A stretch of DNA of 50,402 bases from Acidobacteriota bacterium (GCA_023481105.1 JAMCWK010000078.1:1-50402), one strand, 5' to 3'; shown: positions 31,641 through 40,860, counted from the stretch's first letter. Numbers and translations: made by a program. The notes: generated by a model not told the origin, from the letters alone.

Positions 31641-33728
31641 ATGAACCGCCGAACATTGTTCGCCACAATTCTTGTCATTTTGTTTGCCGCGTCACTGGGC
31701 GTCGCGCAAGCGCCGGAAAAAGCTGCGCCGCCTGCGCCGCGCAATCTGACGATTGACGATTATTTTCAAATCAAGCGCGTGGGGGACCCGCAGATCAGTC
31801 CCGATGGCAAGTGGGTGGCGTACGTGGTCACCACGACTATTTTGAAGACCGACAAATACGAGCGGCAAATCTGGGTGGTGTCCACGGCGGGCGGCGAAGC
31901 CATTCCCATGACCACCAAGGGAGTCAACTCCTCGCGGCCGCGGTGGAGCCCCGACGGAAAATATCTGGCGTTTCTCTCCGCGCGCGGGAGCGGCGAAAAG
32001 GACGGCCCGAAGACGCAAGTGTGGACGCTGAACCGCAGCGGCGGCGAAGCGCAACAGTTGACGGAGACGATTCAGGGCGTGTCGTCGTTCGACTGGTCGC
32101 CCAAAGGCGACCGCCTCGTGTTGGTGCTCAGCGACCCATCGCCGGAGCAATTGGAGGCGGCGGAGGCCAAGGAAAAAAGCATCGAGAAGATCAAGCCCGC
32201 GACGCCGAAGCCGTGGGTGATTGACCGCTTGCAGTTCAAGCGGGACTACGCCGGCTACCTGGACCGCTTGCGCTCGCACCTCTACGTGTTCGAACTCGCC
32301 GGGAAGAAACTCACGCAGGTCACGTCCGGTGATTACGACGACGGGGACCCGGCGTGGTCGCCGGACGGGCGCTTCCTGGCCTTCACCAGCAACCGCAGCG
32401 AAGACCCCGACCACAATTTCAATTCCGACATCTGGGTGGTGGCGGCGGACAATCCGGACAAGGGAATGACGCTGACGCGGCTGACGAAGAATGCCGGCAG
32501 TGACGACTCACCGGCATGGAGCCCAGACGGCAAGTGGGTGACGTACGTCAGCCAGATCGATGCGAAGGCGCTGGACTACGCCACGCAGCATCTGGCCATC
32601 GTTCCCGCGCAAGGCGGCGCGGAACGCGTGCTCACGACGAAGTTGGACCGCAACGTGGTGCGGCCGCGCTTCACTGCCGACGGGCAGACGATTTTCTGCA
32701 TGATCGACGACGACGGGCAGCAACAGTTGGTGAGCGTCGCCGTCGCGAGCGGCGACGTTACGCGCGTCATCTCCGGCAAAAAGTCGGTGGGCACGTACGC
32801 ACTCGGCAGTGATGGCGGGATTGCTGCCATCATCAGCGAGCCGACGATTCCCGGCGAAATTTTCTGGCAGCAGGGCGGGCAGCTAAAGAAACTCACCAGC
32901 ACCAATGACGCGTTGATGGCGAAAATTCGGCTGGGCGAGGTGGAATACGTCAAATTCAAGAGCAAGGACGGCACGGAAATTGCCGGCTTTCTGTTCAAGC
33001 CGGCCGCGTATATTCCGGAGATGAAGTATCCCACGCTGCTGCGGCCGCACGGGGGGCCGGTGGGGCAGTACGAGTGGTCGTTCGATTTTACGGCGCAGCT
33101 TTTCGCAGCCAACGGCTACGTGGTGCTGCAACCGAATCCGCGCGGCTCCTCCGGCTACGGGCAGAAATTCTGCGAAGCGATTTTTGCCGATTGGGGCAAC
33201 AAGGATTACGAGGACGTCATCGCCATGGTGGATTACGCGGTGGCCAAAGGCATCGCCGATCCGGCCAAGCTGGGCGTGGGCGGATGGTCCTACGGCGGCA
33301 TCATGACCAATTACGTGATTACCAAGTCCGGCGACCGCTTCAAGGCGGCGATTTCCGGCGCGAGCGAGGCGCTGTACGTTGCCAACTACGGGCACGACCA
33401 CTATCAAAAACTGTGGGAATGGGAGCTGGGCCTGCCCTGGGAGTCACGCGCGCTGTGGGAAAAGCTCTCCACGTTCAACCAGGTGCAGAAGATCGTGACG
33501 CCAACGCTGTGGATCGGCGGCGAAAAAGACTGGAACGTGCCGATCATCAACTCCGAGCAGATGTACCAGTCCATGAAGCGGCTGGGGCGGACGACGCAAC
33601 TGGTGGTCTATCCGGGCGAGCACCACGGCATCTCCAAGCCGTCGTACCTGAAAGACCGCTTCGAGCGCTACCTGGCGTGGTACGGGCAGTACATCAAGGG
33701 TGAGGCGCCGCCGAAGCCGTCGGAATGA
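31641..33728 (+). CDS. Secreted S9 prolyl-oligopeptidase-family peptidase
   Basis: A 695-residue exported serine peptidase. A signal peptide (about 1-23) is followed by a PD40/WD40-like beta-propeller (about 45-410, with repeated SPDGKW segments) and an alpha/beta hydrolase domain of acylaminoacyl-peptidase type. The triad is S550 in GGWSYGG, D630 in GEKDWNVP and H662 in GEHHG. AAGGAG precedes the ATG. Family members cut short peptides and their role here is probably scavenging of peptides in the periplasm. It stands alone. Confidence 0.95.
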   Translation: MNRRTLFATILVILFAASLGVAQAPEKAAPPAPRNLTIDDYFQIKRVGDPQISPDGKWVAYVVTTTILKTDKYERQIWVVSTAGGEAIPMTTKGVNSSRPRWSPDGKYLAFLSARGSGEKDGPKTQVWTLNRSGGEAQQLTETIQGVSSFDWSPKGDRLVLVLSDPSPEQLEAAEAKEKSIEKIKPATPKPWVIDRLQFKRDYAGYLDRLRSHLYVFELAGKKLTQVTSGDYDDGDPAWSPDGRFLAFTSNRSEDPDHNFNSDIWVVAADNPDKGMTLTRLTKNAGSDDSPAWSPDGKWVTYVSQIDAKALDYATQHLAIVPAQGGAERVLTTKLDRNVVRPRFTADGQTIFCMIDDDGQQQLVSVAVASGDVTRVISGKKSVGTYALGSDGGIAAIISEPTIPGEIFWQQGGQLKKLTSTNDALMAKIRLGEVEYVKFKSKDGTEIAGFLFKPAAYIPEMKYPTLLRPHGGPVGQYEWSFDFTAQLFAANGYVVLQPNPRGSSGYGQKFCEAIFADWGNKDYEDVIAMVDYAVAKGIADPAKLGVGGWSYGGIMTNYVITKSGDRFKAAISGASEALYVANYGHDHYQKLWEWELGLPWESRALWEKLSTFNQVQKIVTPTLWIGGEKDWNVPIINSEQMYQSMKRLGRTTQLVVYPGEHHGISKPSYLKDRFERYLAWYGQYIKGEAPPKPSE

Positions 33729-33840
33729 GGCCAAAGGCGGCAGCGGTTCCCAACGGCTGAGCGGGGGGGGGCTATAAGGTCTATTGTTTCAATGTATTAC
33801 GCTGATTTGGGGCGGGCGCTTGGGCCATCCAAACTGGGCT

Positions 33841-33868
33841 TTGATTTTGGGCCCCAATGTGGTATTCT
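33841..33868 (+). promoter_or_regulatory. Probable promoter of the cold-shock gene
   Basis: TTGATT (33841-33846), a 16-base spacer and TATTCT (33863-33868). It implies a leader of about 155 bases before the cold-shock start, the usual length for csp genes. Confidence 0.4.
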
Positions 33869-33912
33869 AGTGTTCGCGTTTGGCTCTTGTAATTCCTTTT
33901 GACCTGTTCAAT

Positions 33913-33943
33913 AGGGCTGCAGGGCAAACCTGCGGCCTTTTCT
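33913..33943 (+). promoter_or_regulatory. Hairpin and U-run in the cold-shock leader
   Basis: GGCTGCAGG, loop GCAAA, CCTGCGGCC and then TTTT. It has the form of an intrinsic terminator inside the csp leader, so it may act as an attenuator or temperature-sensitive structure. Confidence 0.45.
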
Positions 33944-34028
33944 GTTTAGGGCACAAGGCGAGCGAGAGGCGGGACGCAAAATTGGCCGCGCGCGGCTTCC
34001 GCGCGAGGCTTCATTAAGAGGAACAGAA

Positions 34029-34232
34029 GTGAGAGAACAAGGAACTGTGAAGTGGTTCAACGCCAGCAAGGGCTACGGGTTCATCCAGCGCCAGTCCGGC
34101 GAGGACGTTTTCGTCCACTTTTCCGCCATCCAGGCGGAAGGGTACAAGACGCTGAACGAGGGCCAGGCGGTTGAGTTCGAAGTCAAGCGGGGCCCGAAGG
34201 GCCTGCAGGCGGAGAACGTCGTCAGCCTCTAG
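34029..34232 (+). CDS. Cold-shock protein, CspA family
   Basis: A 67-residue single-domain OB-fold protein that binds single-stranded RNA and DNA and melts RNA structure. RNP1 is KGYGFIQ and RNP2 is [19 protein letters not shown] is the family start. GTG at 34029 is the start, with AGAGGA seven bases upstream. A long leader with a hairpin precedes it and a strong terminator follows, so it forms its own transcript. Confidence 0.97.
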   Translation: MREQGTVKWFNASKGYGFIQRQSGEDVFVHFSAIQAEGYKTLNEGQAVEFEVKRGPKGLQAENVVSL

Positions 34233-34242
34233 CAAGTCGAAT

Positions 34243-34275
34243 GGGGAGGCCGCCCGCGCGGTCTCCCCGTTGTTT
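34243..34275 (+). terminator. Intrinsic terminator after the cold-shock gene
   Basis: An 11-bp stem GGGGAGGCCGC / GCGGTCTCCCC (one G-T pair) with a four-base loop, followed by GTTGTTT. Confidence 0.75.
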
Positions 34276-34364
34276 CAGAACTGATCCCCATTTCTTCCTC
34301 GTCGCTGAAGCGTCAGAAGCAGGAGCGGAGCGCGCGAGGAGTGGTGCCCGCCAAAGGAGGCGTG

Positions 34365-34598
34365 ATGCGAAGTCTTGGAGAAGGACAGCAGCTCAAGCAC
34401 GATGTGTACGGACTGGGAGTTGTGACCCAGTCGGACAACGAGCGCACCACGATTGATTTCGACGACCATGGAAAAAAGCTCTTTGTCACCAGCCTGATGA
34501 CCGCGGAATTGATCGGAGAAGCGCCGGCCGTGCCGCCCAAGCGGCGCCGCCGCAAGGTGGTGGCGCGCAAAGTGGCAGTGGTCGCCGGCAAGGCGTAA
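34365..34598 (+). CDS. Small Tudor-like protein with basic tail
   Basis: A 77-residue protein with a single small beta-barrel (about 8-50) resembling the Tudor-like C-terminal domain of PcrA/UvrD helicases, which contacts RNA polymerase: LKHDVYGLGVVTQ and TIDFDDHGKKLFVTSL. A basic tail (KRRRRKVVARKV) follows. ATG at 34365 has AAAGGAGG four bases upstream. It has its own strong terminator. A nucleic-acid or RNA-polymerase-binding role is inferred from the fold only. Confidence 0.75.
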   Translation: MRSLGEGQQLKHDVYGLGVVTQSDNERTTIDFDDHGKKLFVTSLMTAELIGEAPAVPPKRRRRKVVARKVAVVAGKA

Positions 34599-34626
34599 GC
34601 TGCACCGCGCGGTTAGGAATTCGAGG

Positions 34627-34661
34627 GGCCCCGGCTTACAATGCCGGGGCCTTCTGCTTTT
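34627..34661 (+). terminator. Intrinsic terminator
   Basis: GGCCCCGGC (34627-34635), loop TTACAAT, GCCGGGGCC (34643-34651), then TTCTGCTTTT. It ends the Tudor-like gene transcript. Confidence 0.8.
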
Positions 34662-34688
34662 CTGGGCGGCAATTCTCAGGAGGAAGTG

Positions 34689-35129
34689 ATGGCGGAACCA
34701 ACGACTCAGAACTATGCGAACCACGTGCGCAAGCTGCCACCGCTGTTTCTGGCAGCGTCGCTGGTGCTGGCGGTCAACGTGCTATGGTCGATTTACGGAG
34801 CGGTGCGGGGTCTGTCTTTTGGGTCCGTGCTCAACGTGTTTCTCGCCGCGTCGCTGATCGTGATGTTCTTGTTTTCGCGCATGTTTGCACTGTCGGTGCA
34901 GGACCGCGTCATCCGGCTCGAGGAGCGCATGCGCATGGAGCGCCTGTTACCCGCGGACCTGCGGCCGCGCATCGGCGAATTCACCGTGAAGCAGCTCATC
35001 GGCCTGCGCTTTGCGAGCGATGCCGAGCTGCCCGCACTGGCTCGCGAAGTTCTGGACGGAAAGCTCACTGAACTGCACGCCATCAAGCGCGCGGTGAAGG
35101 ACTGGAGAGCGGATTGGCAGCGTGCATAA
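34689..35129 (+). CDS. DUF6526-like two-pass membrane protein
   Basis: A 146-residue inner-membrane protein. Two hydrophobic segments (about 18-36 and 46-64) are followed by a cytoplasmic, charged helical part with VQDRVIRLEERMRMERLLP and RFASDAELPALAREVL. This matches DUF6526, a family without known function. AGGAGGAAGTG precedes the ATG. No operon partner is obvious. Confidence 0.8.
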   Translation: MAEPTTQNYANHVRKLPPLFLAASLVLAVNVLWSIYGAVRGLSFGSVLNVFLAASLIVMFLFSRMFALSVQDRVIRLEERMRMERLLPADLRPRIGEFTVKQLIGLRFASDAELPALAREVLDGKLTELHAIKRAVKDWRADWQRA

Positions 35130-35156
35130 GCGGACCAGGCAGTAGACCGCAGCCAA

Positions 35157-35190
35157 GTAGGAGATCCTTCGCTTCGCTCAGGATGACAGC
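35157..35190 (+). repeat. GATCCTTCGCTTCGCTCAGGATGAC dispersed motif
   Basis: GTAG (35157-35160) is followed by a short hairpin with ATCCT / AGGAT arms. The CTTCGCTTCGCTCAGGATGAC string is, from memory, widespread between genes in environmental bacteria and may be a diverged member of the GTAG family. Confidence 0.4.
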
Positions 35191-35203
35191 GTGAAAAAAG
35201 TCA

Positions 35204-36298
35204 TTACGGGCAGGTGCCGCCGGTGACAAACCAGCATTTCGAGAACGGCGACTGCTTGAAAAAGTTCAGCAACAGCGCGCCGACTTTTTGCTCGCCGGAT
35301 TGCGAGGGGTGCGTGCCGTCGCTTTCCATGTCCGCTGACTGCCACATCAATCCGTCGGAGCGCAGGTTCAGCCCGCTGGCCCACAGATACGGCCCCCAGG
35401 CAATCCACGGCGCAACGGTGTTGTAATTCAAGTCGCCGGCGCGCGCGTCCACGACATTTCCGCCATTGGCCATTTGATCGATCTGCGCTTGCACCAACCA
35501 CTTCACGGAAAAGCCATTTTCGTAGGCGTACGGCTCCGGATTGAGCGCCGTAGTGGCGTAGCCGCCGTAAATGCGACTGGAGAAGAACACCAGTTGCGCA
35601 TTCGGATAGCGCACTTTGATGGCGCGGGCGATGTTGCCCATGGCCGTGAGCAGCGTGACCGCGTCGGACTGCGCATTGGGGAGCGATACCGTCGGCATGG
35701 ACTGCGCCACTTTTACCCACACCACTTGCACCTGCTGCTCGCTGAGCCCTTGCGGGATGAGGCGCGTGTCGCGCACGCGATTGTAGTTGGCGTCCGTAGG
35801 TGAATCCCAAGTAGGGGCCGTTTGCGAGCTGGCAGCGCCGTTCACGAGCGCCAGCGTGGTCTTGTTCACGGCGGCGTCGGCGGCGGCCTGGCCCATGAAC
35901 GTCCACGAATTGCACGGCAGCGCCGAATTCTGCGAACAGAATTCCTGGGTGGTATTGGACATGCCCATACTGAGCAGCACAATCTTGCCCGTAGGGCTGG
36001 GGTTGCCGCTGGTGTCCAGCGGCTGCACGGCATTGGCGCGCGCGAGTCCAACCGTGTTGTGCGCCGCGGGCACCGCGTTGCTGCCGTTGGGATATAGCCC
36101 GCCGCTGAAGCCCAAATACGTTGCGGCGCCCATATCATTAATCGGCTGTGCCGAAAATGGCCCGCCGGGTGGGGGAGGAGGCGGAGGTGGTGGTGGCGGA
36201 CTGCTCGCGCCGCCGCCGCAGGCCGCGCAAAGCAGCGCCAGCGCGGCCGCCCACGCGCATGTTCGACTCCTGCCGGAGGAGTGCCGCATCGGGGCCAT
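35204..36298 (-). CDS. Lipoprotein with SGNH-hydrolase-like features
   Basis: A 364-residue exported protein. The signal peptide ends in CAACGGG, fitting a lipoprotein, followed by a run of eleven prolines and GG, probably a spacer. The main domain has IVLLSMGMSN near its start and MESDGTHPSQSGEQKVGALL near its end, which resemble the Ser block and the Asp-x-x-His block of SGNH hydrolases, although the canonical GDS is not present. C-terminal cysteines (CWFVTGGTC) may pair. Start is ambiguous (36298 or 36289). Function uncertain. Confidence 0.65.
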   Translation of the reverse strand: MAPMRHSSGRSRTCAWAAALALLCAACGGGASSPPPPPPPPPPPGGPFSAQPINDMGAATYLGFSGGLYPNGSNAVPAAHNTVGLARANAVQPLDTSGNPSPTGKIVLLSMGMSNTTQEFCSQNSALPCNSWTFMGQAAADAAVNKTTLALVNGAASSQTAPTWDSPTDANYNRVRDTRLIPQGLSEQQVQVVWVKVAQSMPTVSLPNAQSDAVTLLTAMGNIARAIKVRYPNAQLVFFSSRIYGGYATTALNPEPYAYENGFSVKWLVQAQIDQMANGGNVVDARAGDLNYNTVAPWIAWGPYLWASGLNLRSDGLMWQSADMESDGTHPSQSGEQKVGALLLNFFKQSPFSKCWFVTGGTCP

Positions 36299-36507
36299 GG
36301 ACAATTAACCCGCAAGGAGCGGTTGAGTTGCAAGCATAATTCATTCCACCGGCCCGCAACCACTGAAACGTCTGGCTTCCGCCGCTGAACTTCCTATATT
36401 CTTTGTTCGCCAGCATGCGAGCCGGCGGGCAATCGTCACGCGAGAATCAACCGCGCGTCGCCTGGCTGCATCCAATTGTCTGGCAGAAATTGAGCGGAGA
36501 CCCAAGG

Positions 36508-37359
36508 ATGAAACGCAGCACGAGACTATTGGCCATGGCCGGCGCGGCGGCTCTGCTGGCCGCGGTTCCAGTGGCGCAGGCGCAGGCGCCGCCGGGGCCC
36601 GACCGCAGCCTGGAAAAAGTGAAGATTGACCCCAACGGCGCGCCGCTGCCGGTGCCCGTCACGGAAATTATCCGGCAGTTTGCGGCAAAGGAATCGGAGT
36701 TCCGCGTGGCGCGCGGAGAATACACGTACACGCAAACGGTGCTGGTGGAGGATTTGGGCAGCTACGGCGACAAGATTGGCGAGTACCGCGTGGTCAGCGA
36801 CATCGTTTTCACGCCGGAAGGAAAGCGCTACGAGAAGATTACTTACGCCCCGCCGAGCTCGCTGCAGTCCTTCAGCATGTCACCGGAAGACGAGCAAGAT
36901 ATTGCGAATCTTTTCCCGTTCGTTCTGGGCACAGAGGACTTGCCCAAGTACGATTTGGAGTATTTGGGGCGGCAACAAATTGATGAAATCGGAACTTACG
37001 TGTTCAGCATCCGGCCGAAGAAGATGGTGCCGGGGCAGAGATATTTTCAGGGCACGGTCTGGGTGGACGACCGCGATCTGCAGATTGTGAAGACATTCGG
37101 AAAATCGGTGCCTGACCTGCGGAAGAAAGACCGGGAAGATTTGTTTCCCCAGTTCGAAACGTGGCGCGAACAAATTGACGGGAAATACTGGTTCCCGACG
37201 CTGACGCGGGCGCTCGATACGTTGCATTTCACCAGTGGCGACAAGCGCATCAAAATTTCCGTGCGCTACACCAACTACAAGCGCTTCAAGAGCACCACGC
37301 GCATCATCAGCGCAGAGCCGCTCAAGCCTCCCGACGAAAAGAAGCCCCCGCAACGATAA
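36508..37359 (+). CDS. Exported outer-membrane-lipoprotein-sorting-like protein
   Basis: A 283-residue protein with a signal peptide (about 1-25, ending AQA) and a LolA/LolB-like unclosed beta-barrel: GEYTYTQTVLVED, GEYRVVSDIVFTPEGKRYEK, GTYVFSIRPKK, GTVWVDDRDLQIVKTFGKS and ISVRYTNYKRF. Such proteins are common in Acidobacteriota and bind lipids or lipoproteins. ATG at 36508 has GGAG upstream. It does not have obvious partners; its neighbours are divergent and convergent. Confidence 0.75.
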   Translation: MKRSTRLLAMAGAAALLAAVPVAQAQAPPGPDRSLEKVKIDPNGAPLPVPVTEIIRQFAAKESEFRVARGEYTYTQTVLVEDLGSYGDKIGEYRVVSDIVFTPEGKRYEKITYAPPSSLQSFSMSPEDEQDIANLFPFVLGTEDLPKYDLEYLGRQQIDEIGTYVFSIRPKKMVPGQRYFQGTVWVDDRDLQIVKTFGKSVPDLRKKDREDLFPQFETWREQIDGKYWFPTLTRALDTLHFTSGDKRIKISVRYTNYKRFKSTTRIISAEPLKPPDEKKPPQR

Positions 37360-37398
37360 GTCCGCGTCGCGAGGGCTCGTGATTATGCCGCGAGGAGT

Positions 37399-38130
37399 TC
37401 AGTACAAGACCGTGCCTTTGACGGCCATCTTCTCCAGTTTGAAATCCTGATAAACGCGCGCGCCGCCTTCCAAGCCGATATTGGGATGTTGGAACTCGAC
37501 GCTGATCATCTTCAGGTTCGGGTCGATGATCGGTACTCCATCAACCACGCGCGGAAAGATGAGTTCAAACTCCAGGCTACCGCCTTTTGCCGTAACGTAC
37601 TTAATCGCCGGCACGCGCTTTCCTCCCGCCGTCAAGTACGCCTCCATGGGCACGGTGCCTTCCGGGTAGAACGTCTGCCAAAAACGCATCAGTTCCCGCT
37701 CATCTTTCTGAATGTTGGAGCCGTACAGAACGTGGACGACAATCACGTCGTCGTAGGTCCGCGCGAGGAAGGGGCCGGCGGAAGCGTCAAATTCCTTCTG
37801 CTGCTCCGCGCTCATCTTGTCGTACTTGTTGCGAATCTGCGCGTCGCGGATAAACGCCTGGCGAATCGGCAGCGCGGAACGAAGCTGAATGATGTAAAAA
37901 ATCTGTTGCTCGGTTTCGCGGGTATCGCCCTGCGTGGGCTGGCCAAAACGGTCCTCCGCTACATGCGTGCGGTACCATTTTTGAGCCCACGGCGAGTCCT
38001 CCAGCATTTTTCTGCACTCTTCCTTGGACCATTTCTGCCATTCTTTCTTTTCCCAAAATCCTTGCGCGGACAAGGCCGCCGCTCCCACTGTGATGGCTAG
38101 AAGCGCCAGCATAAGATTTCGCGTTTTCAT
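37399..38130 (-). CDS. Secreted GWxTD-like domain protein
   Basis: A 243-residue protein with a signal peptide (about 1-22, ending LSA) and, at once after it, WQKWSKEECRKMLEDSPWAQ, a segment found in secreted Acidobacteriota proteins, often with GWxTD domains. The central part reads DKMSAEQQKEFDASAGPFL and the C-terminus is beta-rich. No catalytic residues can be proposed and the GWxTD motif itself is not evident. It is convergent with the LolA-like gene, 39 bases apart. Confidence 0.65.
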   Translation of the reverse strand: MKTRNLMLALLAITVGAAALSAQGFWEKKEWQKWSKEECRKMLEDSPWAQKWYRTHVAEDRFGQPTQGDTRETEQQIFYIIQLRSALPIRQAFIRDAQIRNKYDKMSAEQQKEFDASAGPFLARTYDDVIVVHVLYGSNIQKDERELMRFWQTFYPEGTVPMEAYLTAGGKRVPAIKYVTAKGGSLEFELIFPRVVDGVPIIDPNLKMISVEFQHPNIGLEGGARVYQDFKLEKMAVKGTVLY

Positions 38131-38214
38131 GATTGCTCCCTCTTCTTACTCATGGACGTATTGTGCCAGTAATCCATTACCCGAGCCAAGCCGAGATTTG
38201 CCAGCGCGGGCGCG

Positions 38215-39423
38215 CTAGGAATTCTCCTCTCCGGGCCCCTTGCCATCGCGGTGCGGAGTCACCGAATCCCGCGCAGTGATCGAAGCGAAACGCCGCACTT
38301 CGGCGACCAAATCCGCCGGCCAGTTTGCTTTTTCGAGCGCATGCGCCAGGGCCGCGGCGTCCAGCTCGGAAACTTCTTCCCACTTCCCTGCTTTCTTCAG
38401 CACGGTTTCCAGCGCGGCGCGCAGCTCGTCGTGCTTGCCCGGAAATTTCTCCCATTCGCTATGCCGCACAGAAAGCTGCTGGCCGCTGCCCTGAATGACC
38501 TGCAAGTTCTGCTGCCGTGCGAAGGCAATCACTTGCTCCTTCAACTGTTCGAGGCGCCGATCGAGGGCGTCCCGCTCGTGCTTGACTCGCGCAAACTCGT
38601 CTGCCAGGCGCACGCCGTCGTCGGCCTTGAACTGCGCCGGCGGCAGGGCCAGCACGGAATCCGGATGCCGCCACAGCGGGCACTCCGGCTTGAATTCGCA
38701 CCAGTCGCACAGCGCGCTCTTGCGCCCTTCAAACTGCCTGGTGCGTTCAATGCTCTGGATCAGCTCGATGGTTTGCTGACGGAGCTGCACTAGCTGCTGG
38801 GGCGTGCGGCGCGAGCGCAGCGTCTCGCGGCAGGCCACGTAGTGCCACACCAGCTCGACACCGCGCGTGTCCGGCCACTGCCGCTCGATGCCGATCTGGT
38901 AGAGCGCGAGCTGGCGGTCGGCGTCGGCTTTTTGCTGCGGAGGGAGCGTGCGGCCGGTCTTGTAGTCGTGGATTTCGATGATGCCGTCGGGGCGGCGGGC
39001 AATGCGGTCCACGTAGCCCTGCACCTGGTACTTCCCTTCCGTGTCGAGGGGAAACGTGAGGTGCACCTCGGTGCCCAGCGTCTGGCTTTGGCGAAAGGGC
39101 CGATTGCTCTCGTAGAAATTGCGGATGCATTTTTTGCCGGCGTCGAAGTAATTCTGCTCGGTCATGCCCGCGCGAACGATGCGCACCTGCGGCCCCCACA
39201 ACTGCTTCCAGCGCGCAGAAAACATTTCAAGCAATTCGTCCAGCGTGTTCAGCTTTTCCAGTTGCAGGTCGTCGTAAAGCTTGCGCAGCACTTCGTGCAC
39301 CACGCCACCGAGAAAAGCTTCCACGCCCTGCTCGGCTTTCTTAATGCCGTCCACATAGCGGAATTTGTACTTGAGCGGGCAGCTTTCGAAGGATTCCAGC
39401 CGGGAATGAGAATAGACGGCCAT
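38215..39423 (-). CDS. RecB/AddB-type Fe-S nuclease (PD-(D/E)XK)
   Basis: A 402-residue nuclease-domain protein. H43 (GGVVHEVL), D139 (GYVDRI) and D153-Y-K155 (IHDYKTGR) form the PD-(D/E)XK site and QLALYQIGI follows as the family Q-x-x-x-Y helix. Cysteines 15, 239, 242 and 248 (CPLKY and CDWCEFKPEC) match the four ligands of the iron-sulphur cluster seen in AddB and Cas4 proteins. No helicase domain is attached. The C-terminal third (about 255-402) has a coiled coil. It lies nine bases after a TPR gene on the same strand. No CRISPR genes are near, so Cas4 is unlikely; repair is the simpler idea. Confidence 0.9.
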   Translation of the reverse strand: MAVYSHSRLESFESCPLKYKFRYVDGIKKAEQGVEAFLGGVVHEVLRKLYDDLQLEKLNTLDELLEMFSARWKQLWGPQVRIVRAGMTEQNYFDAGKKCIRNFYESNRPFRQSQTLGTEVHLTFPLDTEGKYQVQGYVDRIARRPDGIIEIHDYKTGRTLPPQQKADADRQLALYQIGIERQWPDTRGVELVWHYVACRETLRSRRTPQQLVQLRQQTIELIQSIERTRQFEGRKSALCDWCEFKPECPLWRHPDSVLALPPAQFKADDGVRLADEFARVKHERDALDRRLEQLKEQVIAFARQQNLQVIQGSGQQLSVRHSEWEKFPGKHDELRAALETVLKKAGKWEEVSELDAAALAHALEKANWPADLVAEVRRFASITARDSVTPHRDGKGPGEENS

Positions 39424-39432
39424 GGACAATTG

Positions 39433-40170
39433 TCAGGAAGGCAGTTCTTTCAAGAGCGTTCTGGCTTTGGCGAACCAGGGGCGTTCGCGGCGCTCGACGA
39501 AGCGTGGCATGGTGCGCCGCTTTTCAAAAATTTTCTGCGCCCATTCGCGCGCCTCGTCAAAACGGTTCTGCGATTTCAGAAAACTGGCATAGTGATACCA
39601 GGTTTCCGGAATCGTGGCATGCTGGACGACCTCCGCAAACAGCGCGTCGGCCTGCTGGTCGTTGCCGCATTGCGCGTACGCCCGCGCGAGAAAGAACGAG
39701 GCGCGGTAGTGATCAAAATCGGCATCGCTGCGCACCACCGGCTCAAGGTCAGCAATCGCGGCGGGAAAGTCATGCAACTCGAAGGCACACAGGCCGCGGT
39801 GGTAGAGCGCGTGAATGGAGTCGTTGCGGGTGGAAATGGCGCGGTCAAAGGTTTCACGCGCCTTGAGAAATTCCTTCTGGTCAAAATACAGTTCGGCCAG
39901 CTCTTCGAGATTTCCAGCAGACGGATTTTCCGCAACGGTGAATTTCAGCTTTTGAATGTACTTCTTGCGCTCGAAGCGCGCAAAGGCTTCCTGCAACAAG
40001 TAGACGTCCGGCACAACCTCGATCAGGATGTAGGCGATCGCGCCGATGTAACCGCCCATCAGAATGATGAAAAACCAGAAAAAGGCGCCGCGCCGCCGCA
40101 CCAGATGCACGATGGCGAGAATCTGGAGAACAAACCCCCACGAAGAAAAAAGATGCCGCAAAACGTCCAT
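39433..40170 (-). CDS. Membrane-anchored TPR protein
   Basis: A 245-residue protein with two N-terminal hydrophobic segments (about 8-24 and 28-50, FFWFFIILMGGYIGAIAYIL), resembling a phospholipase-D-N-terminal-like membrane region, followed by tetratricopeptide repeats (about 85-215: LEELAELYFDQKEFLKARET, ALYHRGLCAFELHDFPAAI, ASFFLARAYAQCGND). It lies directly before the RecB-type nuclease gene, with nine bases between, so both are probably made from one transcript. Its partner is unknown. Confidence 0.85.
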   Translation of the reverse strand: MDVLRHLFSSWGFVLQILAIVHLVRRRGAFFWFFIILMGGYIGAIAYILIEVVPDVYLLQEAFARFERKKYIQKLKFTVAENPSAGNLEELAELYFDQKEFLKARETFDRAISTRNDSIHALYHRGLCAFELHDFPAAIADLEPVVRSDADFDHYRASFFLARAYAQCGNDQQADALFAEVVQHATIPETWYHYASFLKSQNRFDEAREWAQKIFEKRRTMPRFVERRERPWFAKARTLLKELPS

Positions 40171-40255
40171 CTAAAGTTTGACCAGCGCCAAGGATGCATT
40201 CGCCGAAGCGCGATGTCAAATATTTGCAGCGAAGCGGGGCGGCGTGCCCGGCGCA

Positions 40256-40654
40256 TCAGCCCATGGAGCTCACGTGCTCGGGTTGCACACGGTACTTCAC
40301 GCGGACTTCACCGGCTTGGCGGTAGGGGTAGACGTCCACTCCCAGGTATTTTTTCGCGAGGCGATTGATGTGCTCGTCGGCGCCCTGCTCGGTGATGTCC
40401 ACCACACGGCCGCGAATTTCCAGGTAGCGGTACGGGTTGTCGGGATCCGCGACGGCAATGGCCACGCGGGGATCGCGGCGGACGTTCTTGTCCTTGCGGC
40501 GGCCGCGCGCGGAATTGAAGAAAATGAAGCCGCCCTCGTAGTCCACCCAGATGGGCGTGACCTGCGGCGTGCCGTCGGCATTTAATGTAGCCAAGCTGCC
40601 GAAAGCTTTTTTACTGAACAAATCGGCGTGGGAAGCGGGGATCGTCACGGGCAT
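40256..40654 (-). CDS. PPOX-class flavin/F420-dependent oxidoreductase
   Basis: A 132-residue split-barrel protein of the pyridoxamine-phosphate-oxidase fold: GSLATLNADGTPQVTPIWVD, then FFNSARGRRKDKNVRRDPRVAIAVAD and RYLEIRGRVVDI. It resembles F420-dependent PPOX-class enzymes. ATG at 40654 is well supported by AAGGAG eight bases upstream; the frame is open to 40729. Cofactor (FMN or F420) cannot be settled from sequence by eye. Confidence 0.88.
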   Translation of the reverse strand: MPVTIPASHADLFSKKAFGSLATLNADGTPQVTPIWVDYEGGFIFFNSARGRRKDKNVRRDPRVAIAVADPDNPYRYLEIRGRVVDITEQGADEHINRLAKKYLGVDVYPYRQAGEVRVKYRVQPEHVSSMG

Positions 40655-40860
40655 GGCTTGCTCCTTCCTCGTTGCTGCTAGCGAGATTGTGCCAAAAGCG
40701 GCCACGCGATAACAACTTTTCCTGTGCAAGAGAAATGGGACTGCTCACCGGGCCGCATCGAAAACTTGCGGGAGCACGATGAAATGCTTATGATGGGTAA
40801 ACCTCAGGAAGCTGCGCGGTCCCCTTGCAATAGCAATCCACACAAAAAGGAGTTCAGAAC

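Noticed and set aside
38215..39423. Cas4 identity for the Fe-S nuclease
   Set aside because: It is much longer than Cas4, carries a coiled-coil tail and has no CRISPR context.
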